DNA of 64,000 bases, from assembly GCA_902825965.1 (NCBI GenBank), contig CADEDA010000001.1, positions 242,428 through 306,427 of the forward strand, written 5' to 3'. The notes beneath the pieces were generated by a model, which saw only the letters and a list, made by a program, of their open reading frames with translations, did no database searches and was not told the DNA's origin. Shown here one piece after another: positions 51,657 through 58,880 of this stretch. The DNA is from an uncultured Gemmatimonadota bacterium. Its GTDB lineage: Bacteria > Gemmatimonadota > Gemmatimonadetes > Gemmatimonadales > Gemmatimonadaceae. How positions within the stretch are numbered: position 1 is the first letter of the stretch; every line of letters starts with the position of its first letter. The translations under genes were made by a program, and so were the position numbers.

Positions 51657-53387
51657 TCAGGGCCGGGCGTCCGGGTAGATGAGGTCGTAGAACGCGACCG
51701 TCTCGCCGGGTTCGATGAACGTCGACACCGAGACCCGCGCCCCGTCGGGCGCCGCGACCGTAAGGAAGACCTCCACGCCCGTCGGGATGTCGCAGATCGC
51801 GTAACGCCCCTCGATGGTCGTCCGCGCGCGCGATGTGCGCGCGTCGTCGAGGTTGGAGACCGCACCCCGACGGATGCGCGCCACCACCGAGCCGCCCACC
51901 ACCACGCCGGCCCCGCGTGCCACCGAACCCACCAGCACCGCGTGCCCCGGCTTCTCGCCGCAGGCCTCGCGCGCCAGCTCCTGCAGCGTCTTCACGCGCA
52001 CGAGTTCCTTCGCCGTGCGCGGCGTCTGGGTGAACTGCACGCGCAGGCGCTCCGGCTCCACGTCGAAGACCGCGTAGTACGGTGTGGTCACCTCGACCGC
52101 GTACTCGCCGCCCACCAGGCCGGCGAAGTGCACGCGGCCCCGCTCGTCGGAGACCACCTGTTCGTCCGAACCCGCGAACGTCGCGGCCACGCCCGGCGCC
52201 GGCACGAGCTTCCCGTCCTCGAGCGTGACGACGTCGATGTCGAGCGCCGAGGTCGGCCGCGACCAGAGCACGTCGCTGCTCGAGGCGGAGCGCACCGCGA
52301 GCAGGTCGCCACCGGTCACGCGCATGCGGGAGGTCTGCGGCACCTCGAAGTAGTCCGAGCGCCAGGTGTTCACCGCCGTGCCGGCACGCAGCACCGTGTC
52401 CGCGAGTGCCGAGCGCACGGGGATCGGCGCACGGATCAACCAGCGCGGCAGGATCCACGCCCCGTTGCTGAGCTGCGCGAACTCGATGTCCCCGCCCGCC
52501 ATCATGTCCTTCACCGTCTGCGGCACGTTCACGTACGTGAACTCCACCTTGGCGAGCCGACGCGACTCGGCCTCGAACCACAGCGTGCCCTTGATCTCCG
52601 AGCGGCGCACCGTGGTGAGCGGCGCGAAGTCGAGGGCGATGCGGCTGGGCTGGGCCGCCGTGGGCGCGCGCATGGTGAAGCAGTGCGTGCGGGTGAAGTA
52701 GGGCGAGAGCAGCACCGTGAGGTCGGGCGCCACGTACCGGAGCCCGGAGTCGGTCGGTGTCACGTAGCCGCGCGCCTCAAGTGTCTCCGGGGCGAAGCTC
52801 GTCCAGGGCTGCTCCCCCTCGCTGCGCACACGGCCGAACACCGACTCCAGCAGCAGCGGCGGCGGTCGCGTGTCGATCTTGCGGCTGTGCAGCATCATCT
52901 CGAAGCGATAGCTCAACTCGCGGATCGTGATGTCCGCCGCCAGGATCGCCGTGCGCGCCTCCTCCCAGAGGATCGCCGAGGCAAGGCCCTCCTCGGGATT
53001 GGACTGACAGTCCGCCTGCTCCGACGCCGTGACCGTCGGCAGGCGCACCGGGACCTGGTCCAGGGCCAGCCGCACCGTGGTGTCCCCGCGGATGCTGAGC
53101 AGGCCACTGGTCCAGGGCGTGAAGCCGATGCGTAGCGTCCGCAGGCGGTACCGACCGGCCGCGGGTGCGCGCAGCGTGAAGCGCCCCTGTACGTCCGAGA
53201 GCCCGCGCGCGCGGACCGCTTCCGATTCGTCGAGAAGCAGCACCACGGCACCGAGGATCGGCGCCTGATCGACAGCGCGCAGCACGGTGCCGCGCACCGC
53301 CTGCGCCGCAAGGCCGCTCAACGGGAGCATCACCAGCCAGAGCGCGCCCAACGCGAACAGGAGGCGGCGGACCGAGAGGCGCGGCAC
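51657..53387 (-). CDS. Exported protein with carboxypeptidase regulatory-like domains
   Basis: This 576-residue protein has a signal peptide (LLFALGALWLVMLPLSGLAAQ) and an N-terminal regulatory-like beta-sandwich (VRGTVLRAVDQAPILGAVVLLLD, GRFTLRAPAAGRYRLRTLRIGF). A central region of unknown fold has REL, EIKGTLWFEAESRRLAKVEF and WILPRWLIRAP segments. Two further sandwich-like parts lie near the C-terminus. No barrel is present, so it is probably periplasmic or surface-attached. I chose GTG at 53387 because AGGGGAG lies 8 nt upstream; GTG at 53441 is the alternative. Confidence 0.78.
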   Translation of the reverse strand: MPRLSVRRLLFALGALWLVMLPLSGLAAQAVRGTVLRAVDQAPILGAVVLLLDESEAVRARGLSDVQGRFTLRAPAAGRYRLRTLRIGFTPWTSGLLSIRGDTTVRLALDQVPVRLPTVTASEQADCQSNPEEGLASAILWEEARTAILAADITIRELSYRFEMMLHSRKIDTRPPPLLLESVFGRVRSEGEQPWTSFAPETLEARGYVTPTDSGLRYVAPDLTVLLSPYFTRTHCFTMRAPTAAQPSRIALDFAPLTTVRRSEIKGTLWFEAESRRLAKVEFTYVNVPQTVKDMMAGGDIEFAQLSNGAWILPRWLIRAPIPVRSALADTVLRAGTAVNTWRSDYFEVPQTSRMRVTGGDLLAVRSASSSDVLWSRPTSALDIDVVTLEDGKLVPAPGVAATFAGSDEQVVSDERGRVHFAGLVGGEYAVEVTTPYYAVFDVEPERLRVQFTQTPRTAKELVRVKTLQELAREACGEKPGHAVLVGSVARGAGVVVGGSVVARIRRGAVSNLDDARTSRARTTIEGRYAICDIPTGVEVFLTVAAPDGARVSVSTFIEPGETVAFYDLIYPDARP

Positions 53388-53475
53388 GCCGTGGCTCCCC
53401 TGTGTACGGGAACGGACGGCGAGGGAGTTCACTGGGTGCACGAGTCAGCCGGCAGAGGGGGGGCGGCGCATCCAC

Positions 53476-53506
53476 ATAGTACCCGTCTTTCCTCAGAGTG
53501 CGTCAA
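53476..53506 (-). promoter_or_regulatory. Candidate promoter of the regulatory-like-domain gene
   Basis: Minus strand TTGACG (53506-53501), a 19-nt spacer and TACTAT (53481-53476). The spacer is longer than ideal. The leader to the chosen start would be about 80 nt, or about 28 nt to the earlier GTG. Confidence 0.4.
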
Positions 53507-53710
53507 ACCCCACCGCTTCCTGACGCAGCGCAGCGGGCCGAGCCGTGCGGGCGTGGGGACGGTGTCGCGCGAGCCAGGGCCGGCGGCCGCCCGCCTGACC
53601 AACGCGAGGGGGTCAAATACCCTAGCAATTCATTCCGGATTTATCTATTCTCCTTCACTTCTATATGAGATTTATTCTCAACAACCTGTAAACCGTTCCA
53701 CGGCATACTG
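53507..53710. other. Intergenic region with an AT-rich island before the PepSY gene
   Basis: The left part is GC-rich with no gene that I can support. From about 53610 the base composition turns sharply AT-rich, unlike the rest of the window, and holds the Fur-box-like palindrome. A weak TTTATC/TATATG pair (53640-53667) is a possible promoter. Confidence 0.55.
53666..53680 (+). promoter_or_regulatory. Fur-box-like palindrome
   Basis: TGAGATTTATTCTCA matches the 7-1-7 Fur consensus TGATAATnATTATCA at 12 of 14 fixed positions and is itself nearly palindromic. It lies 30 bp before the PepSY gene in an AT-rich stretch. Iron-loaded Fur would repress from here, in line with the usual iron regulation of PepSY-TM genes. 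Confidence 0.6.
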
Positions 53711-54970
53711 ATGAGACTCATGATTGCGCGCCTCCGCAGCCTCTTCTTCTGGGTTCACCTCGCCATCGGCGTCAGCGCCAGCGCACTCATTCTCCTCATG
53801 TGCGTCACCGGTGTTCTCCTGGGCTTCGAGCGCCAGTCCATCGCCGCGATCGACGGCACGGTCACCGTCTCACGCATCTCGGGAGCGACGCGCCTCCCGC
53901 TGGATTCACTCCTCGCGCGGCACGCGCTCGCACGCGACGAGGTCGCGACCGTGGTCCTGCGACGTGAACCGGAGCGACCGGTCACCATCCGATTCCGCGA
54001 CCGCGACCGCGCTGCGATGCAGTTCGATCCGTGGAGCGGTGCCAGCCTCCCGTCGCCGCCCGCCGGCAAGGGGCAAGCGTTCTTCTCGGCCCTGCGACGC
54101 TGGCACCGCTGGGTCGGCGCCACCGGCGAGCGTTGGCGCGCACGGTTCCGCGCCGCGACGGGCGCCGCCAACCTCGCGTTCCTCTTCCTCATCGTCTCGG
54201 GACTCTTCCTCTGGTGGCCACGGCGCTGGACGCGCGCCCGACTCGCCGCCACCGCGCTTCCGCAGCTCTCGGCCAAGGGCAAGGCGCGCGACTTCAACTG
54301 GCACCACAGCTTCGGCCTGCTCGCCGCCCTGCCGCTCGCCCTCGTGGTGGGCTCGGGCGTCTTCATCTCGTACCAATGGCCGGGGCGCCTGCTCGACCGC
54401 TGGCTCGGCTCCGCAGCCGAGCAGGTCGCGGCGCGGCAGCCTGTGGCGGCGCCACGCGGCCGCGTTGCCGCCCCTGCGGCGAACGCATCGTCGCCGGAGG
54501 CCCGCGTGCGTGCCGACGCTGGACGTGCCGACGCGGGACGTGCCGACGCTGGACGCACCGACGCCGGACGCGCCGACGCCGGGATCGCCGCCGCCATCGC
54601 CGACGCCCAACGCCGACACCCCGACTGGACGCAACTCACCGTGACGCTTCCGGCGCCCCGCGACTCCGTGCTGCGCATCGCGGTCGCCGCGGGCAACACG
54701 TACCGCCCGGACCTGCGGCACACGCTGACGTTCGACCGCGGCAGTGCTGCGTTCCTCGGCAGCGCCGGATACGCGGAGCTCTCGGTGAGTCGCCGCATCC
54801 GGGCCTGGGTGCGCTTCGGGCACACCGGCGAGGTGTTCGGCATCGGCGGCCAGCTCATCGCCACGCTGGTGACGGCGATCGGTGCCGTGCTGGTCTGGAC
54901 CGGTCTCGCACTCACGTGGCGACGCTTCCGTCAGTGGCGCTCCCGTACGACCGCCCTATCTTCTCCCTGA
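53711..54970 (+). CDS. PepSY-associated transmembrane protein
   Basis: This 419-residue inner-membrane protein has four or so transmembrane helices: FFWVHLAIGVSASALILLMCVTGVLLGF near the start, FLFLIVSGLFLWWPRRW, SFGLLAALPLALVVGSGVFI, and a C-terminal helix after GHTGEVFGIGGQLIAT. The conserved WVHLAIG, WHHSFG and RFGHTGE histidines and the PepSY regions fit the family, which is often tied to iron-siderophore reduction. A 15-bp repeat codes a RADAG spacer in the periplasmic loop. A Fur-box-like site is upstream. No siderophore receptor is adjacent. Confidence 0.88.
   Translation: MRLMIARLRSLFFWVHLAIGVSASALILLMCVTGVLLGFERQSIAAIDGTVTVSRISGATRLPLDSLLARHALARDEVATVVLRREPERPVTIRFRDRDRAAMQFDPWSGASLPSPPAGKGQAFFSALRRWHRWVGATGERWRARFRAATGAANLAFLFLIVSGLFLWWPRRWTRARLAATALPQLSAKGKARDFNWHHSFGLLAALPLALVVGSGVFISYQWPGRLLDRWLGSAAEQVAARQPVAAPRGRVAAPAANASSPEARVRADAGRADAGRADAGRTDAGRADAGIAAAIADAQRRHPDWTQLTVTLPAPRDSVLRIAVAAGNTYRPDLRHTLTFDRGSAAFLGSAGYAELSVSRRIRAWVRFGHTGEVFGIGGQLIATLVTAIGAVLVWTGLALTWRRFRQWRSRTTALSSP
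54509..54583 (+). repeat. Five 15-bp tandem repeats in the PepSY gene
   Basis: The unit cgtgccgacgctgga repeats five times with third-position changes, coding RADAG-RADAG-RADAG-RTDAG-RADAG in a loop between membrane segments. It is in frame, so copy number can vary without frameshift. Confidence 0.85.
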
Positions 54971-55009
54971 GCCACGACGTGCGGTCGTGGCCACACGTCT
55001 GGAGGACCC

Positions 55010-55447
55010 ATGCGTCGTTGGTTCATCCGCCCCGTCATGTCCGTCGTCGCCCTCGCGGCCCTGCTCGTCGGGTTCGCCGGCGACGCCGAGGCGCAGGACG
55101 CGAAGAAGAAGCGCGGCGACCGCAATCGACTGCTGCAGGAGGAGATCGTCGAGGCGGGCGCGACCATCGTCACGGCGCGCGACGCGGTACGCCTGCTGCG
55201 CCCGCAGTGGCTCAACCCGCCGATGGGGCGCATGGCGTCCTCGGATCTCGTCGCGCCGGGCGGCGGGGCCCGCAGCATCATCCTCTACGTGGACGATGTA
55301 CGCCAACCCGACCTCGAGGTGCTCACGCAGGTGAAGGCCGCGGACATCATCGAGATGCGCTACCTCGACCAGAATCGTGCGGTGCAGTACCGCGGGCCCG
55401 GCCACGAGGCCGGGGTGATCGAGATCAAGACCAAGCGCGAGCCCTAG
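55010..55447 (+). CDS. Small exported plug-like protein
   Basis: This 145-residue protein has a signal peptide (MSVVALAALLVGFAGDAEAQ) and a domain that resembles part of a TonB-receptor plug: IVTARDAVRLLRPQWL, IILYVDDVRQPDLEVL, IIEMRYLDQNRAVQYRGPGHEAGVIEIKT. No barrel follows, so it is a free-standing periplasmic plug-like module. The function is unknown. It follows the PepSY gene by 39 bp and may be co-transcribed. Its TAG overlaps the next gene's GTG by one base. Confidence 0.72.
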   Translation: MRRWFIRPVMSVVALAALLVGFAGDAEAQDAKKKRGDRNRLLQEEIVEAGATIVTARDAVRLLRPQWLNPPMGRMASSDLVAPGGGARSIILYVDDVRQPDLEVLTQVKAADIIEMRYLDQNRAVQYRGPGHEAGVIEIKTKREP

Positions 55448-56247
55448 TGCCGGACGCCCCGCAGCACGGGATCCGCAACGCGTTGCGCCCGGTGTACCGG
55501 GCGCTCGTCAGCGAATCGCTGCGCGCCCGTCTCCGTCCACTCGCGTATCCGGCCGATACCGCGTTCCGCACCGTGCTGTGGCGCGCGGCACACGGCGCCG
55601 TGGCGGCCGGACCGTTCACCGGACTCAAGCTCGCACCGCGCCCGTTCCTGCCGCACCTGCTCGGCACCTACGAACGTGAGCTCCACGCGACCATCGACGC
55701 GCTGTGCACGCGGCACTGGAAGCGCGTCATCAACGTCGGTGGCGGGAACGGGTACTACATCGCCGGCCTCGGCCGCCGCATCCCGCGCGCCGAGCTCCTC
55801 GTGTTCGAGCTCACGGCGGAGGCCCGCGAGGTGATCGCCGCGACGATGCACCGCAACGGGCTCGCCGATCGCATGACGATCCTCGGTGCCGCGGACGCCA
55901 CCAACTTCGCCGCCGCGCTCGGGGACGGCAGCGACACGTTGGTGGTGATCGACGTGGAGGGCGTGGAGATCGAACTCACGGATCCCGCGCGGGTGCCCGG
56001 CCTGCGCCGCGCGACGCTGCTCGTGGAGACGCACGACGTGCTCCGGCCCGGCTGCAAGGACGCGGTCGTTGCGCACCTCTCGGCCACGCACGTGGTCCAC
56101 GCGATCCCCACGCAGGCGCGCACGCTCGAGGACTTCCCGCGCGCCCTCGCACCCTGGCTCATGCGACTCGCGCCGACTCGCTGCGTGGAGGCGGTACAGG
56201 AGTGGCGCGGGGGACCGCAGGAGTGGTTGCTGCTCGAACCGCGATGA
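55447..56247 (+). CDS. FkbM-like SAM-dependent methyltransferase
   Basis: This 266-residue protein has a nucleotide-fold motif VINVGGGNGYYIAGLGRR near residue 97 that fits class I methyltransferase motif I. LLVFELTAEAREVIAATMHRNG is the acidic motif II, and VVIDVEGVEIELTDP matches the FkbM-type IDVEG signature. The start is GTG, directly touching the stop of the plug-like gene. The substrate is unknown. The 86 bp to the convergent glnS gene holds no clear terminator. Confidence 0.65.
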   Translation: MPDAPQHGIRNALRPVYRALVSESLRARLRPLAYPADTAFRTVLWRAAHGAVAAGPFTGLKLAPRPFLPHLLGTYERELHATIDALCTRHWKRVINVGGGNGYYIAGLGRRIPRAELLVFELTAEAREVIAATMHRNGLADRMTILGAADATNFAAALGDGSDTLVVIDVEGVEIELTDPARVPGLRRATLLVETHDVLRPGCKDAVVAHLSATHVVHAIPTQARTLEDFPRALAPWLMRLAPTRCVEAVQEWRGGPQEWLLLEPR

Positions 56248-56333
56248 GATCCGCGCCGTGATGCGCTGCCACACCGCGCATCGGACGCATGGACGGGATC
56301 CCCGCGGGTGGGAGGGCAGCGCACCCGGGAGGG

Positions 56334-58040
56334 TCAGCCCTTCTTGAGCTCCTTCGCCCAGCTGTCGCGCAGCCCCACGATGCGGTTGAACACGAGGTGG
56401 CCCGGCCGGCTGTCTTCGACATCGCTCATGAAGTACCCGGTGCGTTCGAACTGGTACCGGCTGCCCACCGGATCGTTCCCCACCGTCGGTTCCACCTTGG
56501 CGTCGGCGATCACCACGAGCGACTGCGGATTGAGCGCCGCGAGGAAGTCCTGTCCCTCGGGCACGTCGTCCGGATCGGGCTGCGAGAAGAGTCGGTCGTA
56601 CAGGCGGATCTCGCAGGACAGCGCGTGCGCGGCCGAGACCCAGTGGATGGTGCCCTTCACCTTGCGGTCGCTGTTGGCCCCGCCGCTGCGGGTCTCGGGA
56701 TCGTAGCTGCAGTGCAGCTCCACGATCGCGCCCGTGGCGTCCTTCACCACCGAGTCGCACTTGATGATGTAGCCGAAGCGCAGCCGCACCTCGTTCCCCG
56801 GCGAGAGCCGGAAGAACTTCTTGGGCGGATCCTCCATGAAGTCGTCGCGGTCGATGTAGAGCTCGCGGCCGAACGGCAGGGTCCGCGTGCCGGTCTTGGG
56901 CACGTCGTGCGGATAGTCCTGCGCCTCCAGCTGCTCGACGCGGCCTTCGGGGAAGTTGGTGAGGATGACCTTGAGCGGGTTCAGCACCGCGAGCCGCCGC
57001 GGCACCTCCATGTTGAGGTCGTCGCGCACCGCATGCTCGAACGTCGCGATCTCCACGCGTGCGTCCTTGCGCGCCACGCCGATCACCTCCGCGAACGCCC
57101 GGATGGCCTCGGGGCGGACCCCGCGGCGCCGGAGCCCCGCGATGGTCGGCATGCGCGGATCGTCCCAGCCGCTCACGTGCCCCTCGTTCACCAGTCGCAG
57201 CAGCTTGCGCTTGCTGAGCACGGTGTAGTCGAGCTCCAGACGCGCGAACTCGATCTGCGTGGGCGGGTTCGTGAAGCCGGCCTCGGCGACCAGCCAGTCG
57301 TAGATGTCGCGGTTGTCCTTGAACTCGAGCGTGCACAGCGAGCGCGTGATGCCCTCGATCGCGTCCGAGAGTCCGTGCGCGAAGTCGTACAGCGGGTAGA
57401 TCTTCCAGGTGCTCCCGCGCCGGTAGTGGTGCGCCTCGCGGCGGATGCGCAGCAACAGCGGATCGCGCATGATCATGTTCGGGTGCGCGAGGTCGATCTT
57501 GGCGCGCAGCACGTGCGCGCCGTCCGGGAACTCGCCGGCGCGCATGCGGCGCAGCAGGTCGAGGTTCTCCTCCACCGACCGCGTGCGGTACGGGCTCGGC
57601 GTCCCGGGCGACGTGACCGTGCCGCGATTCACTCGGATCTCCTCCTCCGTCTGCGAATCGACGTAGGCCTTCCCCTTCTGGACCAACGCTTCGGCGATCG
57701 CGTAGAGCTGCTCGAAGTAGTCGGAGGCGTAGTACTCGTGGTCCCACCGGAAGCCGAGCCACTGCACGTCGCGCTTGATCGACTCGACGTACTTCATGTC
57801 CTCGGTGAACGGATTCGTGTCGTCGAAGCGCAGGTTGCAGCTGCCGCCGAACTCCTTCGCGATGCCGAAGTTGAGGCAGATCGACTTCGCGTGGCCCATG
57901 TGCAGGAAGCCGTTGGGCTCGGGCGGGAAGCGGGTCGCGGGCGCGCGGCCGAATCGGCCGGTCGCGACATCGTCCGCGACCATCTCGCGGATGAAGTCGC
58001 GGCGCGGCGCGGACGCGTCGAGGGGAGTGGCGTCGGTCAC
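56334..58040 (-). CDS. glnS: Glutaminyl-tRNA synthetase
   Basis: This 568-residue class I synthetase charges tRNA-Gln. It has the HIGH-type motif FPPEPNGFLHMGHAKS at about 38, the ERFDDTNP-like LRFDDTNPFTED, the KMSKS-type VLSKRKL, and the two C-terminal anticodon-binding barrels. GTG at 58040 matches the family N-terminus (DFIREMVADDVATGR shortly after). The longer frame to 58118 is less likely. TAACTT at 58078-58073 is a candidate -10 with a leader of about 27 nt and no ribosome site. The tRNA-Gln gene lies 159 bp upstream on the same strand. Confidence 0.96.
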   Translation of the reverse strand: MTDATPLDASAPRRDFIREMVADDVATGRFGRAPATRFPPEPNGFLHMGHAKSICLNFGIAKEFGGSCNLRFDDTNPFTEDMKYVESIKRDVQWLGFRWDHEYYASDYFEQLYAIAEALVQKGKAYVDSQTEEEIRVNRGTVTSPGTPSPYRTRSVEENLDLLRRMRAGEFPDGAHVLRAKIDLAHPNMIMRDPLLLRIRREAHHYRRGSTWKIYPLYDFAHGLSDAIEGITRSLCTLEFKDNRDIYDWLVAEAGFTNPPTQIEFARLELDYTVLSKRKLLRLVNEGHVSGWDDPRMPTIAGLRRRGVRPEAIRAFAEVIGVARKDARVEIATFEHAVRDDLNMEVPRRLAVLNPLKVILTNFPEGRVEQLEAQDYPHDVPKTGTRTLPFGRELYIDRDDFMEDPPKKFFRLSPGNEVRLRFGYIIKCDSVVKDATGAIVELHCSYDPETRSGGANSDRKVKGTIHWVSAAHALSCEIRLYDRLFSQPDPDDVPEGQDFLAALNPQSLVVIADAKVEPTVGNDPVGSRYQFERTGYFMSDVEDSRPGHLVFNRIVGLRDSWAKELKKG

Positions 58041-58130
58041 AGGGGGTCGGACGAGAGGTGAAGGACGGCTGCAAGTTAACATCGGGCCTTGAGCCCCGGC
58101 CTCGAGCACCGCGGCCATCCCACAAACGCC

Positions 58131-58161
58131 GAGCAGGCGAGTCGCGGGGACTCGCCTGCTC
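58131..58161 (-). terminator. Hairpin between tRNA-Gln and glnS
   Basis: Perfect 12-bp stem (58131-58142 with 58150-58161) around a 7-nt loop. On the minus strand GGCGTTTGTGG follows, a short T tract only. It probably ends the tRNA-Gln transcript before the glnS promoter. Attenuation of read-through into glnS is an alternative. Confidence 0.6.
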
Positions 58162-58198
58162 AGGGTAAGCTGTTTGGTTCCATGCTGTTACGGACCGA

Positions 58199-58271
58199 TT
58201 GCCCCTCCTGGGATCGAACCAGGAACCTTCTGATCCAGAGTCAGACGCTCTGCCAGTTGAGCTAAGGGGCA
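58199..58271 (-). tRNA. tRNA-Gln (anticodon CUG)
   Basis: The 73-nt minus-strand sequence folds as a cloverleaf: acceptor TGCCCCT/AGGGGCA with discriminator A, D arm GCTC/GAGC, anticodon arm TCTGA/TCAGA with loop CTCTGGA (anticodon CUG, codon CAG), and T arm CCTGG-TTCGATC-CCAGG. The 3' CCA is not encoded. It is just upstream of glnS on the same strand. Confidence 0.95.
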
Positions 58272-58301
58272 TCACTCGACGGTCTTGGCCGCGAGTCCGT
58301 G

Positions 58302-58330
58302 AAATTAGGCGGCCCTCAGGCTCGGGGCAA
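58302..58330 (-). promoter_or_regulatory. tRNA-Gln promoter
   Basis: Minus strand TTGCCC (58330-58325), 17-nt spacer, TAATTT (58307-58302), with predicted start about 24 nt before the mature tRNA. A good sigma-70-type match. Confidence 0.7.
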
Positions 58331-58343
58331 CCCTGAGAGGCGT

Positions 58344-58349
58344 TAGCTT
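58344..58349 (+). promoter_or_regulatory. Leaderless-type -10 of the YfiT gene
   Basis: TAGCTT ends exactly 6 nt before the ATG and no ribosome site is present. The region is shared with the divergent tRNA-Gln promoter. Confidence 0.55.
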
Positions 58350-58355
58350 CCTCGC

Positions 58356-58880
58356 ATGACCTCCGACCTCTCCTACCCCATCGGACGGTTCGAGCGCCCC
58401 ACGGCGTTCTCCCCGGCCGACCGCGAGGCCCGCCTCGCCACCCTCGCCGCGTTGCCCCGCGCCATGCGGGATGCCGTCCGCGGCCTGAGCGACACTCAGC
58501 TCGACACGCCTTACCGGCCGGGCGGCTGGACCGTGCGGCAGCTCGTCCACCACGTGGCCGACTCGCACATGAACGGCTACTGCCGCGTGAAGCTCGCACT
58601 CACCGAGGACAACCCGGTCATCAAGCCGTACGCCGAGGAGAAATGGGCCGAGCTCGCCGACTCGAAGCTGCCGATCGAGCCTTCCCTGGCCATCCTTGAC
58701 CACGTGCACGCGCGGCTCGACGTGATCCTGCGCTCGCTCACGGCGGAGCAGTTCGCGCGGCCGTTCCTGCATCCGGCCAGCGGTCCGCAGACCATCGACG
58801 TGTGGGCCGCACTCTACGCGTGGCACTCGCGGCATCACACCGCGCACATCACGTCGCTGCGCAGCCGCTCAGGGTGGTAG
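58356..58880 (+). CDS. YfiT/DinB-family putative metal-dependent protein
   Basis: This 174-residue four-helix-bundle protein matches YfiT: IGRFERP near the start, GGWTVRQLVHHVADSHMNGY with His66, KLALTEDNPVIKPY, and the C-terminal AWHSRHHTAHI, whose histidines complete a three-His metal site (about His160 and His164). In Firmicutes relatives act as bacillithiol S-transferases; in this organism the thiol and substrate are unknown. Its last 12 bases overlap the convergent M16 gene. Confidence 0.9.
   Translation: MTSDLSYPIGRFERPTAFSPADREARLATLAALPRAMRDAVRGLSDTQLDTPYRPGGWTVRQLVHHVADSHMNGYCRVKLALTEDNPVIKPYAEEKWAELADSKLPIEPSLAILDHVHARLDVILRSLTAEQFARPFLHPASGPQTIDVWAALYAWHSRHHTAHITSLRSRSGW

Noticed and set aside
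58041-58198. T-box leader of glnS
   Set aside because: No conserved T-box sequence or specifier loop; the only structure is the simple hairpin that fits a tRNA terminator.
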